From contig NZ_AP021861.1 in the NCBI RefSeq assembly GCF_009177095.1, positions 6,802,501 through 6,866,500 of the forward strand: a stretch of 64,000 nucleotides of DNA, read 5' to 3'. The translations under genes and the position numbers were made by a program. Below the pieces are notes generated by a model. It ran no database searches. It saw nothing but the letters and a program-made list of their open reading frames with translations, and was not told where the DNA came from. The DNA is from Lacipirellula parvula. GTDB lineage: Bacteria > Planctomycetota > Planctomycetia > Pirellulales > Lacipirellulaceae. Below, piece after piece: positions 34,548 to 42,556 of the stretch; the first letter of the stretch is position 1; every line of letters starts with the position of its first letter.

Positions 34548-35615
34548 ATGTCCCCTCGCACCCCGCAACTCGATGAATCACCCTCGGCTCCGCTGCCGGG
34601 CGTCATCGGCAATAGTGCGGCGATGCAGGAAGTCTTCCGCACCACGCGACAAGTCGCGCGGTCGAGCGCCTCGGTGCTCCTGCTCGGCGAGACGGGAACC
34701 GGCAAGGAACTGATCGCCCACGCGGTCCACACGCTCAGCGCTCGCCGCGATCGGCCGTTCGTCCGCGTCAACTGCGGCGCCCTCAGCGAGAGCCTGCTCG
34801 AAAGCGAACTCTTCGGCCACGTCCGCGGCGCCTTCACCGGCGCCATCGACAACCGCACCGGCCGGTTCGAAGCCGCGCATCAGGGTTCAATCTTCCTCGA
34901 CGAAATCAACTCGACGACGCTCCACCTGCAGGTAAAGCTGCTCCGCGTCCTGCAGGAGCGAGAGTTCGAACGCGTCGGCGATACCCGCACGATCCGCGTC
35001 GACACCCGCATCATCGCCGCCAGCAACCGAGACCTGCTCGACTTGGCGATGGCCGGCACGTTCCGCGAGGACTTGTTCTATCGGCTCAACGTCGTGCCGA
35101 TTTACATCCCGCCGCTGCGCGATCGGACCGAAGACATCCCGCTGCTAGTGACCCACTTTCTCAATCACTACAACGAGAAGAACGACCGCTACGTCGCCCA
35201 CATCGAGCCGCGGGCCATGGAAGCCCTGCAGCGCTACTCGTGGCCCGGAAATGTCCGGGAACTCCAAAATTACGTCGAACGGGTCGTCGTCATGGCGCTC
35301 GGCGACGAGCTCACTTTTGAGCTCCTCCCCGAAGCGGTCCGCACCGGTCGGCAGCCGAAATCGCTCGGCCCCCGTACGATGACCTTTGAGGAGCTGTCGG
35401 AGGAACTGGTCGTTCAGGGACTCACCTCCGCGGGTGAAGACGACTGCGATCTGCATGGCCGAATCGTCAATCGCGTGGAACGCGAGGTGATTTCGCAAGT
35501 GATGAACCTGTGCGACGGCGTGCAAATCAAGGCCGCCGCCCGCCTGGGGATCAACCGCAACACCCTCCACAAGAAGCTGAAAGAGTACGGCCTCGACGAC
35601 GCCGAAGGGGAATAA
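34548..35615 (+). CDS. Sigma-54-dependent transcriptional activator (AAA+ and Fis-type HTH)
   Basis: 355 residues without a receiver or other sensor domain. The AAA+ domain (about 18-245) has Walker [18 protein letters not shown], the GAFTGA loop that contacts sigma-54 ([17 protein letters not shown]), Walker [13 protein letters not shown], and [20 protein letters not shown]. The C-terminal Fis-like helix-turn-helix (about 325-350) is [22 protein letters not shown]. It remodels sigma-54 polymerase at promoters using ATP. With no N-terminal sensor it is probably controlled by its own level or by a partner. It follows the HEAT gene by 87 bases. Confidence 0.92.
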   Translation: MSPRTPQLDESPSAPLPGVIGNSAAMQEVFRTTRQVARSSASVLLLGETGTGKELIAHAVHTLSARRDRPFVRVNCGALSESLLESELFGHVRGAFTGAIDNRTGRFEAAHQGSIFLDEINSTTLHLQVKLLRVLQEREFERVGDTRTIRVDTRIIAASNRDLLDLAMAGTFREDLFYRLNVVPIYIPPLRDRTEDIPLLVTHFLNHYNEKNDRYVAHIEPRAMEALQRYSWPGNVRELQNYVERVVVMALGDELTFELLPEAVRTGRQPKSLGPRTMTFEELSEELVVQGLTSAGEDDCDLHGRIVNRVEREVISQVMNLCDGVQIKAAARLGINRNTLHKKLKEYGLDDAEGE

Positions 35616-35647
35616 GTTCCCAGTAGCCGCGGGTCAACGACCCGCCA

Positions 35648-35812
35648 GGTGCCACTGGCGTCTTGCCAGTGCTCTTCGTTGCCTGAAGGGCCACATATCC
35701 ACCCTTAGAAGAGTTTGAATTTTTATCCTCAGGCCAGCCGAGCCCAACTTACGAGCGGTTGATCTCTTAAACCTGCCGAGCACTTCTCACTGGCGATACG
35801 CCAGTGGCACCC
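35648..35812. repeat. Inverted repeat, GTGCCACTGGC family, copy 2
   Basis: Hairpin 35648-35672 (GGTGCCACTGGCG/TTGCCAGTGC) and hairpin 35788-35812 (CACTGGCG/CGCCAGTGGCACCC) in inverted order. It fills the space between the activator gene and the CcsA-like gene, ending 10 bases before the latter. Confidence 0.82.
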
Positions 35813-35822
35813 GACACACGAC

Positions 35823-36740
35823 ATGCCTGCCGCCGTCACCATGCTCAGCTTCACCCTCTGCTACGGGGCGGCGCTCGCGCTGGAAGTCTTGGGCCTATGG
35901 GCGCGCCCACGCTGGCGGCGTTTGGCGGTAGTCGCCGCCGCCATCGCCGGCCTGGTCGCGCAGACCTGGTACCTCGCTGAGCGCGCCGCCAGTTCGCCCT
36001 GGGCGCCGCTGTCGAGCCAGCACGATTGGTACCTCTCGGCCGCGTGGGTGCTCGCCCTCATTTACGTCGGATTGGTCCTCTACCAACCGCGGGCCTCGAT
36101 CGGCCTGTTTCTGCTCCCCATCGTCCTCGCTCTCATCGGCGCCGCCCGTTTCGCTAGCATCGAACCAATGGCCGGCGCCGAAATGCCCCGCATTTGGGGA
36201 ATCTTGCACGGCGTCTTCCTGATGCTCGGCGCCGTCGCCGTGCTGCTCGGTTTCGTCGCGGGATTGATGTACCTCGTGCAAAGCGCACGACTGAAGAACA
36301 AGGCGCCGCTGAGCGATCGCTTCCGCCTGCCGAGCCTTGAATGGCTCGAACGTGTGAACGCCCGCTCGCTGATCGCCGCCACCGTGCTCGTCGGCCTCGG
36401 CTTCATTTCGGGCGTATTGATGCGGCTCGCCCTCCGCGACGGCAGTGGACTCCGCTGGACCGACCCGGTGGTGCTCAGCCTGAGCGGCATGTTCTCGTGG
36501 CTCGTCGCGGCCGAGGCGTTCCGCCTGGCTTACCCCGCCGCCCGGCGCGGCCGCAAGGTGGCGTATCTGACGCTCGCGGGGTTTGTGTTCCTAGTGATCA
36601 CGCTGGCCGCGTTCATGAGCAGCCAATCGATGCACGGAAGGGCAGTTTCGAGTCGCGAGTCGCGAGTTGCGACTGAAGACATTGCGACTTCTCTCGAAAC
36701 TCGAAACCCGAAACTCGAAACTTCGGGAGGCTCGCCATGA
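35823..36740 (+). CDS. Cytochrome c assembly / HemX-like membrane protein
   Basis: 305 residues with seven or eight membrane helices. The helix WGILHGVFLMLGAVAVLLGFVAGLMYLVQ with a conserved-type His, then a loop and LIAATVLVGLGFISGVLM, matches the CcsA/HemX group that handles heme or regulates glutamyl-tRNA reductase level. It overlaps hemA by four bases (ATGA), which supports the HemX role. The last 28 residues (SRESRVATEDIATSLETRNP...) are encoded by a direct/inverted repeat (36643-36725) and have no membrane character; they look like sequence added by a repeat insertion. Confidence 0.82.
   Translation: MPAAVTMLSFTLCYGAALALEVLGLWARPRWRRLAVVAAAIAGLVAQTWYLAERAASSPWAPLSSQHDWYLSAAWVLALIYVGLVLYQPRASIGLFLLPIVLALIGAARFASIEPMAGAEMPRIWGILHGVFLMLGAVAVLLGFVAGLMYLVQSARLKNKAPLSDRFRLPSLEWLERVNARSLIAATVLVGLGFISGVLMRLALRDGSGLRWTDPVVLSLSGMFSWLVAAEAFRLAYPAARRGRKVAYLTLAGFVFLVITLAAFMSSQSMHGRAVSSRESRVATEDIATSLETRNPKLETSGGSP
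36643..36725. repeat. Inverted repeat of TCGAAACTCGAAAC type inside the CcsA-like 3' end
   Basis: AGTTTCGAG and GTCGCGAGTCGCGAGTTGCG on the left are mirrored by CTCGAAACTCGAAAC...CTCGAAACT on the right. It encodes the C-terminal tail of the membrane protein. Confidence 0.7.
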
Positions 36741-38014
36741 ACCTCCGCATGATCGGTTGCACCCATCGCGCCTCCGGCGTCGACCTCCGCCAACAACTCG
36801 CCTTCGGCAACGAGCAAACCAGCGAAGCCCTCGCCCGCTGGCGCGAACGCTTCCCCACGGCCGAGTTCGCGCTGCTGTCGACGTGCAACCGCGTTGAGCT
36901 CTACGCCGCCGGCGACGGCCCGGTGGACGCCCCCGAAACCGAAGACCTCGTTGACGCCTTGCTCGGCTACCACGGAGTTCCCGCGCAGCGCGTCGAAGGG
37001 CAAATCCTCTCGCTCTACCAACGCGAGGCGGTCGCTCACCTTTACCGCGTCGCGGCGAGCCTCGACAGCATGGTCGTCGGCGAGCCGCAGATCCTCGCCC
37101 AGGTGAAGCAGGCCTACCAACGCTCGGTCGATAGCGGCGCCGCGGGGCCGGCGCTGCACGATCTGTTTCAATCGGCCCTCCGCGCCGCCCGCCGCGTTTA
37201 CAACGAAACGGGCCTCCACAAACACCGCGTCAGCATCCCCAGCGTCGCGATCGCCGACTTCGCCAGCCGTGTCTTTGAACGCTTCGACGACAAACACGTT
37301 CTCGTGATCGGCGCCGGCGAAATGGCCGAGGAAACGATCCGCTACCTGCAAGACGCCGGCGCCACGCGGATCCATGTCGTGAACCGCAGCCCCGAACGAG
37401 CGATGGAACTGGCCGCGGAGTGGAAGGGCGTGGCCGTCCCGTGGGAACGGCTGTGGGACGAGCTTGCCACGGCCGATCTCGTCATCGGCGCCACGGGGGC
37501 GACCGAACCGATTGTCGCCGCCGATCGGTTTGCACGCGTCGTCGCCCCACTGCGGCAACAACGGCCGCTGTTCATTCTCGATCTCGCCGTGCCGCGGAAC
37601 TTTGAATCTGCCGTCGGCGAACAACTCGGCGTCTACCTCTACTCGCTCGACGATCTGGCGACGGCCTGCGAGCTGAACCGCGCCGCCCGGGCCGCGGAAC
37701 TTCCTGCCGCGGAAGAGATCATCCTCGCCGAGACCGACGCCTTCATGGCGGCCGCGCATCGCCGTCTCGCTGGCCCAGTGATCAGCGGCCTGCGACGGAA
37801 TCTTGAAGAGCCGAAAGTGGCGGAGCTCGAACGGCTGTTCAAAAAGCTCCCCGATCTCGATTCGCGGGCCCGCGCCGAGATCGAACAGTTCGCCGACCGC
37901 CTGGTGAACAAACTACTCCACCCGCCGCTCGAATCGCTCCGCGACGCCTCGCAAGAAGGCCCGCCGCACGGCCTGCTCGACGCCATCCGCAGACTCTTCC
38001 GGCTGGAAGAGTAG
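36737..38014 (+). CDS. hemA: Glutamyl-tRNA reductase
   Basis: 425 residues. The catalytic domain has GCTHRASGVDLRQQLAF and the active-site Cys in ALLSTCNRVELYAAG. GEPQILAQVKQAY and the NADPH domain (HVLVIGAGEMAEETIRYL, VNRSPERAMELA, LVIGATGATEPIV) follow, then the C-terminal dimerisation helices. It reduces glutamyl-tRNA to glutamate 1-semialdehyde, the first step of tetrapyrrole synthesis. It is translationally coupled to the HemX-like gene. A REP follows at 38035 and then a terminator-like hairpin. Confidence 0.95.
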   Translation: MNLRMIGCTHRASGVDLRQQLAFGNEQTSEALARWRERFPTAEFALLSTCNRVELYAAGDGPVDAPETEDLVDALLGYHGVPAQRVEGQILSLYQREAVAHLYRVAASLDSMVVGEPQILAQVKQAYQRSVDSGAAGPALHDLFQSALRAARRVYNETGLHKHRVSIPSVAIADFASRVFERFDDKHVLVIGAGEMAEETIRYLQDAGATRIHVVNRSPERAMELAAEWKGVAVPWERLWDELATADLVIGATGATEPIVAADRFARVVAPLRQQRPLFILDLAVPRNFESAVGEQLGVYLYSLDDLATACELNRAARAAELPAAEEIILAETDAFMAAAHRRLAGPVISGLRRNLEEPKVAELERLFKKLPDLDSRARAEIEQFADRLVNKLLHPPLESLRDASQEGPPHGLLDAIRRLFRLEE

Positions 38015-38034
38015 TCGAAGCTCTCGCGGGCACC

Positions 38035-38061
38035 CTAGCCCCGGGCGGAGCCCGGGGCTAG
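38035..38061. repeat. Compact CCCCGGGC REP after hemA
   Basis: A perfect palindrome with 12-base arms CTAGCCCCGGGC / GCCCGGGGCTAG and GGA in the loop. Confidence 0.85.
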
Positions 38062-38091
38062 AATAGGACCATTCAGTCCATCAAACAAAAA

Positions 38092-38116
38092 AGCCGCGGG
38101 GATAAACCCCGCGGCT
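38092..38116 (-). terminator. Terminator hairpin between hemA and the acidic protein gene
   Basis: Arms AGCCGCGGGG (38092-38101) and CCCCGCGGCT (38107-38116), loop of five. Read on the minus strand it is followed by TTTTTTG, so it suits the acidic protein gene; on the plus strand it may also stop hemA transcription. It resembles the GCCGCGGGG repeat at 39755 and 42855. Confidence 0.75.
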
Positions 38117-38186
38117 CGCTTGTTTCTGTTCAGCGCTTGTTTTTATTCAAATCGCCTGGATCGGTCTCAGCGATCAGAAGCGACGA

Positions 38187-38495
38187 TCAATCTTCGTCGT
38201 CTTCTTCTTGCTCGTAGGCGAGTTCGTCTTCTTCTTCGTCGTCCTCGTACTCGTACTCTTCTTCCTCATCATCGTCGTCCGAGTCTTCTTCTTCCTCGTC
38301 CTCGTCCTCGTCGTCGACTTCTTCCCACTCGTCTTCTTCTAGTTCTTCTTCCTCGGCGTCCTCTTCATCGTCGTCTTCCTCTTCTTCATCTTCGTACTCG
38401 TACTCGTCGCCGTCTTCGGCGTCGTCATCATCGTCGTCGTCGTCGTCATCCTCGTCTTCGTACTCGTACTCGTCATCGTCGTCGTCCTTGGCCAT
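38187..38495 (-). CDS. Extremely acidic Asp/Glu-rich protein
   Basis: 102 residues from MAKDDDDDEYEYEDEDDDDD; about 85 percent are Asp or Glu, with regularly spaced Tyr (YEYE) and few others. It has no signal peptide from this start; an upstream in-frame GTG/ATG would add a less acidic N-terminus. It has its own terminator (38092-38116). The composition suggests a disordered polyanion, such as a nucleic-acid mimic, histone-like chaperone tail or divalent-cation buffer. The gene is GAC/GAA/GAG repeat DNA and could expand or contract. It sits near the putative origin. Function unknown. Confidence 0.65.
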   Translation of the reverse strand: MAKDDDDDEYEYEDEDDDDDDDDDDAEDGDEYEYEDEEEEDDDEEDAEEEELEEDEWEEVDDEDEDEEEEDSDDDDEEEEYEYEDDEEEDELAYEQEEDDED

Positions 38496-38639
38496 GACCA
38501 ACCCTTCGGTCAGGAAGCTCGTCGACCATGGCGCCACGGGCGCGAACTCATCTTCATTCGCCGCTAAGGCGACGGAACCGTCAGCAATCGAAAACTGGGA
38601 CCGCACGATAAATACTCCTAAACCAACTTCAACCGCACG

Positions 38640-39362
38640 TTACTCGCTCGCGCCCCTTAGCTCGAGCGATTCAGCCGCGCGTGATGCAGCGTTACAAATT
38701 TGATCGACTGGCGGCAGTTGTTCCAAGCGGCGGAGGCCAAAAACTTGCAAAAACTTTCGCGTGGTGCCGTACAGGAAGGGGCGTCCTAACTCCTCACTCC
38801 GTCCGACGATACGCAAAAAGTCCCGTTCCATCAACACGCGGAGGATTTCCCCGCACTGGACTCCCCGAATCGACTCGATTTCCGCCCGCGTCACCGGCTG
38901 CCGATAAGCCGCCACGGCCAGCGTTTCGAGCGCCGGCGCCGATAACCGCATTTCGCTCGGCGGAGCGTGAACTTTCCCCAGCCAATCGGCCAATTGGGGC
39001 CGCGTTAATAACTGAATTCCGTGGGCCACTTCCACCGGCTGGAGTGCACTTCCCCGCCGCCGCATTCTTCGGCTCAGTTCCCGCACCAGCGAGCGAGCCT
39101 CCGTTCCATCGGCCAAATCGGCGAGCGCGGCCAACTTTCTTGAGGGAAGCGGCTCGCGGGCTAACAGCAAAATCGCTTCGAGCCGAGCCAACTTGTCGGC
39201 CATCCGCTCGGTGCTGACGCGAACGAGCTCAACCGGCCCGGGAGTTGCTGCGGGGGACGCCGGCGGGGCCTTTCGAGTTGCCGCAAACGCCGCCCAGGGC
39301 TCGCGCGCAGCGACTGCCGGACTGTTCAACCGGGCGGCCAGCGTTGTCGAGAGTTTGCGCAT
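38640..39362 (-). CDS. scpB: Segregation and condensation protein B
   Basis: 240 residues. The core (about 65-215) follows ScpB: MADKLARLEAILLLAREPLPSRKLAAL, the winged-helix region with AHGIQLLTRPQLADWL, SAPALETLAVAAYRQPVTRAEIESIRGV, and ILRVLMERDFLRIVGRSEELGRPFLYGTT. ScpB is a kleisin-complex partner of SMC and ScpA in chromosome compaction. An N-terminal extension of about 60 residues is low in complexity. The ATG at 39362 is preferred over a GTG at 39440 that would overlap the upstream gene. ScpA and SMC are not in the window. Its closeness to dnaA fits a chromosome-maintenance neighbourhood. Confidence 0.9.
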   Translation of the reverse strand: MRKLSTTLAARLNSPAVAAREPWAAFAATRKAPPASPAATPGPVELVRVSTERMADKLARLEAILLLAREPLPSRKLAALADLADGTEARSLVRELSRRMRRRGSALQPVEVAHGIQLLTRPQLADWLGKVHAPPSEMRLSAPALETLAVAAYRQPVTRAEIESIRGVQCGEILRVLMERDFLRIVGRSEELGRPFLYGTTRKFLQVFGLRRLEQLPPVDQICNAASRAAESLELRGASE

Positions 39363-39406
39363 GATCGCTTTCGCCGCCAGGGTCGCGGGGATCAACCCGT
39401 GCGAAC

Positions 39407-40030
39407 CTACATCCCGCCCGCCTGTCGCGCCACTCGCCACTGCGAGACTTCGGTCACGACCTGCTCAACGCTCGCTTCGGGATCCGCGGTCACCGCCTCA
39501 AATTGCTGTGTCAGCGAGCCGCCGCTGATCGGCATCTCGCAATGGAAGCGGTAGAGCTTCCCCTCGCCGCCCCACCGTTCAAGGGCATACTCCGCCACGC
39601 CAAGTTGACGCAACTGCACGAGCAAAGGTTCGACACGTTCCGCCAACGTGGTCGGCGGAGCAGGCGCCGGAGCCTCAACCGGCGGCAACGCCGACCCAAA
39701 CCCCGGCGCGATCGTCGCTGAAGTTTGCTCCGTTGACGGCTGCGATTGTTCAATGCGAGCCGCGGGGTTCATCCCCGCGGTCTTCTGATTCATCCCCGCA
39801 ACCTGCGACGGAGCTCGCTCAGCCCCCACAATCGGCTCCGATTTCGTAAAATCCCAAGCCGGCTTCACCGCCGGTTCCGCCGACTTCCACCCCGTCGCCT
39901 CTTTGGCGATCGTCACGAAACGATCAACCACGCGTTGCGCACTGCTCGGCAACGGGCCATAGTAGATCCAGGCGCCGGGCAAGCCGACGAGCACCGACAT
40001 CATCACCGCCGCACGAAACAGCGTCGCCAT
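39407..40030 (-). CDS. Membrane-anchored protein of unknown function carrying a repeat insertion
   Basis: 207 residues. An N-terminal membrane segment (about 5-28, VMMSVLVGLPGAWIYYG) is followed by a Pro-rich linker and a C-terminal domain (about 125-200) with EPLLVQLRQLGVAEYALERW and GKLYRFHCEMPISGGSLTQQFEAV. In the linker, codons for QKTAGMNPAAR (about 81-92) are a copy of the GCCGCGGGGTTCATCCCCGCGG palindrome, so the protein has taken up an intergenic element in frame. It is probably co-transcribed with scpB, which begins 44 bases downstream. Function unknown. Confidence 0.7.
   Translation of the reverse strand: MATLFRAAVMMSVLVGLPGAWIYYGPLPSSAQRVVDRFVTIAKEATGWKSAEPAVKPAWDFTKSEPIVGAERAPSQVAGMNQKTAGMNPAARIEQSQPSTEQTSATIAPGFGSALPPVEAPAPAPPTTLAERVEPLLVQLRQLGVAEYALERWGGEGKLYRFHCEMPISGGSLTQQFEAVTADPEASVEQVVTEVSQWRVARQAGGM
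39755..39801. repeat. GCCGCGGGGTTCATCCCCGC palindrome within a gene
   Basis: GCGAGCCGCGGGG / CCCCGCGGTC with loop TTCAT, followed by a second half copy TTCATCCCCGCA. It matches the element beside the origin at 42855-42886. Confidence 0.75.
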
Positions 40031-40176
40031 AAGTTCGAAAATCCGTTTTCGCAGACTGGCACGAAAAGCTCAGGGCACGGCCCTCGCCCCTTCCATGGGG
40101 CGGCGGATGATATCGTCGACCAATTGCTAGCAGCAAGATCGGTATGCGGCAGGGCATTCGTCGTATAATCGACCCC

Positions 40177-41355
40177 ATGCCCGCCGCCCCGATTTACCTC
40201 GACCACAACGCCACCGCCCCCATCCTTCCCGAGGTGGCCGACGCCATGCGCGAGGCGTCGCTCCGCTACCGAGGCAACCCCGCCAGCCAGCACGACGCCG
40301 GCCGACAGGCCCGCCGAGCCCTCGAACAAGCCCGCCTCCGCATCGCCGAAATGCTCGGCGTCCGCACCACCGGAATGGACGCCGACCAGCTGATTTTCAC
40401 CAGCGGCGGCACGGAATCGAACAACTTAGCCCTCCACGGCCTCCAGCGAGCCGGGGCGTCCCCGCCCCCGGCCGATCCCCACCTCCTCATCTCCGCCATC
40501 GAACACCCCAGCATCGCCCGCCCCGCCGAGCACCTCGCCGCCACGAGCGCCGCCACCCTCCAAACCCTCGGCATCGACGCCCACGGTCTCATCCGCCTCG
40601 ACGAACTGACCCCCCTCCTCACCCCCGCCACCCGCGTTGCTAGCATCATGCTCGCTAGCAACGAAACGGGCGTCATCCAGCCGATTGCAGCCGCCGCCGA
40701 GATCTGCCGCCGCCACGGCACGCCCCTCCACACCGACGCCACCCAGGCCGTCGGCAAGATCCCCGTCGACTTCCAAGCCCTCGGCGTCGACGCCCTCACC
40801 GCCACCGCCCACAAGTTCCACGGCCCGCTCGGCGTCGGCATTCTGCTACTGCGCCACGGCGTAAAACTCGAACCAGCCCTCTTCGGCGGCTTCCAACAAG
40901 CTGCCCTCCGTCCAGGGACCGAATCGGCGCCGCTCGCCATCGGCATGCAAACCGCACTCGAACTCTGGCAGCGCGAAGCGACCGATCGACGCGCACGAAT
41001 GACCGCGCTCCGTGACCAGTTCGAGCAGACCCTCCTCGCCGGTTGGCCCGCAGCGGTCGTCATCGGCGGCCAAGCGCCCCGCCTTCCGCACACGTCAAAC
41101 ATCGCCCTGGTCGGCCTCAACCGGCAGGCGTTGGTGATGGCTCTCGACCTCGCGGGCGTCGCCTGTTCGAGCGGTTCCGCCTGTGCCAGCGGATCGAGCG
41201 AACCCTCCCCCACCCTCCTCGCGATGGGCCTTCCCGAGGCCCTGGTTTCGTCCTCCGTGCGGTTCAGTTTGGGGGCTACGACGACCCCCGCTGAAATCGA
41301 CGAGGCCGCTCGACGTATCTTGAACGTGTGTAACAATTTGCGTCGCGCCGGATAA
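40177..41355 (+). CDS. Cysteine desulfurase (NifS/IscS family)
   Basis: 392 residues from MPAAPIYLDHNATAPILPEV, the standard opening. The PLP Lys is in ALTATAHKFHGPLGVG, GGTESNNLALHG and IEHPSI hold substrate contacts, and the catalytic Cys lies in GVACSSGSACASGSSEPSPTLLAMG. It releases sulfur from cysteine for Fe-S clusters or tRNA thiolation. TATAAT at 40164-40169 lies only 7 bases before the ATG, so a leaderless transcript is possible. No scaffold protein gene is adjacent. The dnaA-like gene follows 100 bases downstream. Confidence 0.92.
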   Translation: MPAAPIYLDHNATAPILPEVADAMREASLRYRGNPASQHDAGRQARRALEQARLRIAEMLGVRTTGMDADQLIFTSGGTESNNLALHGLQRAGASPPPADPHLLISAIEHPSIARPAEHLAATSAATLQTLGIDAHGLIRLDELTPLLTPATRVASIMLASNETGVIQPIAAAAEICRRHGTPLHTDATQAVGKIPVDFQALGVDALTATAHKFHGPLGVGILLLRHGVKLEPALFGGFQQAALRPGTESAPLAIGMQTALELWQREATDRRARMTALRDQFEQTLLAGWPAAVVIGGQAPRLPHTSNIALVGLNRQALVMALDLAGVACSSGSACASGSSEPSPTLLAMGLPEALVSSSVRFSLGATTTPAEIDEAARRILNVCNNLRRAG

Positions 41356-41455
41356 CGCTCTTTTATTGGCCGCGACCGCTAACGCTGGCAAGGCAAATCG
41401 GGTAAATTGTGGGGCTGTTTCGCGGCCCCCGGTATGCGCTGATTTTGAGCCCGCC

Positions 41456-42556
41456 ATGCCGAGCGATTTCGACGGACGGATCCACGTGATTGACGGCGTT
41501 CTTCAACTCGAACTTCCTGGCAGCGACGCCCCCGCGGCGGCCTCCGGAATGTTGCCGTCGTTCGTCGTCGGCCCCGAGAATGAACTCGTCGTCGCCCCCC
41601 TCCTGCGGCTGTTGGGCGACCTCGATTTGGCCAAACGCGACGTCGCCGACGGAACCCAGCTGTTCAATCCGCTGGTGCTGGTCGGCGGCAGCGGCAGCGG
41701 CAAATCACAGCTCGTCCAGGGAATTGTCCGCCACTGGCGGCAACGCCTCGACGCGGCGCAGGTCGAGTATTTCACCGCCGCCGACTTCTGCCGCGAGGTT
41801 CAGGCCGCCACCGACGACGATCGCCTCCCTGCTTGGCGCGACTCCATTCGCAGCTTGCGATTGCTGGTAATCGACGACCTCCACCGCCTGCGGCCGCGGC
41901 CCGCCTTCCAGCAGGAACTCCGCTACGCGATCGACGCCATCGTCGCCGCGGGCGGGATCGTCGTGCTGACGGCCGACCGCGAACCGATCGCCATCGGTCA
42001 TTTAGATACGGGACTCCGTGATCGCCTATCGGCCGGCCTCACCGTCCGCTTGCAACGCCCCAGCCTCGCCGCCCGCCGCGCGATCTTGCAACTCGCCGCC
42101 AGCGCCCGCGGCACGGTTTTCACCGACGCGGAACTAGCCCGCCTCGCCCAACGCGAAGCCAGTTCCCCCGCCGAACTAATCGGCCGCGTCACCACAGCCA
42201 TAAAGCCGCGACCGCCGGTCGCAGTCCCCGCACCAACACCCCCCCCAACCACCGACAACGCCGCCACCGATTTCGCCCAACTCAAGCAAATCATCGCCGT
42301 CACCGCCCGCTATTTCTCGATCACCCAAGCCGCCCTCACCGGCCCCGCCCGCCGGGCGTCGCTGGTCGAGGCCCGCAACATCGCCGTCTACCTCGCCCGC
42401 CGCCTCACCAGCCTGAGCTACGCCGACATCGGCCGCGGCCTCGGCGGCCGCGACCACACGACGATCATGCACGCCGAACGCCGCTTGGCTGAACGAATCA
42501 CGCACGATCCAGTCACCCAGCAAGCCGTCGATGAACTCGACCGGCTGCTGCGTTGA
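41456..42556 (+). CDS. dnaA: Chromosomal replication initiator DnaA, short form
   Basis: 366 residues. The AAA+ domain begins with SFVVGPENELVVAPLL, has Walker A VGGSGSGKSQLVQGI (77-84) and Walker B LLVIDDLHRL (about 139-146), and a C-terminal DNA-binding domain with the DnaA signature GRDHTTIMHAERRLAERI (about 335-352). The N-terminal oligomerisation/helicase-loading domain I of typical DnaA (about 450 residues) is missing; only about 34 residues precede the AAA+ domain. Between the AAA+ and DNA-binding domains is a Pro-rich linker partly encoded by a palindrome (42203-42224). Gene order to dnaN and gyrB confirms identity. Confidence 0.9.
   Translation: MPSDFDGRIHVIDGVLQLELPGSDAPAAASGMLPSFVVGPENELVVAPLLRLLGDLDLAKRDVADGTQLFNPLVLVGGSGSGKSQLVQGIVRHWRQRLDAAQVEYFTAADFCREVQAATDDDRLPAWRDSIRSLRLLVIDDLHRLRPRPAFQQELRYAIDAIVAAGGIVVLTADREPIAIGHLDTGLRDRLSAGLTVRLQRPSLAARRAILQLAASARGTVFTDAELARLAQREASSPAELIGRVTTAIKPRPPVAVPAPTPPPTTDNAATDFAQLKQIIAVTARYFSITQAALTGPARRASLVEARNIAVYLARRLTSLSYADIGRGLGGRDHTTIMHAERRLAERITHDPVTQQAVDELDRLLR
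42203..42224. repeat. CCGCGACC palindrome in frame inside dnaA
   Basis: AAAGCCGCGACC then GGTCGCAG, encoding KPRPPVA in the linker between the AAA+ and DNA-binding domains. It is the same element as at 3921-4006 and 17525-17550. Confidence 0.7.

Noticed and set aside
38120-38497. Arg/Leu-rich plus-strand frame opposite the acidic protein
   Set aside because: It is the complementary reading of the Asp/Glu codons; the minus-strand product has a start, terminator and plausible composition.
40164-40169. TATAAT as a certain promoter of the cysteine desulfurase gene
   Set aside because: No -35 box lies at a suitable distance, so it is mentioned only as a possibility for a leaderless transcript.
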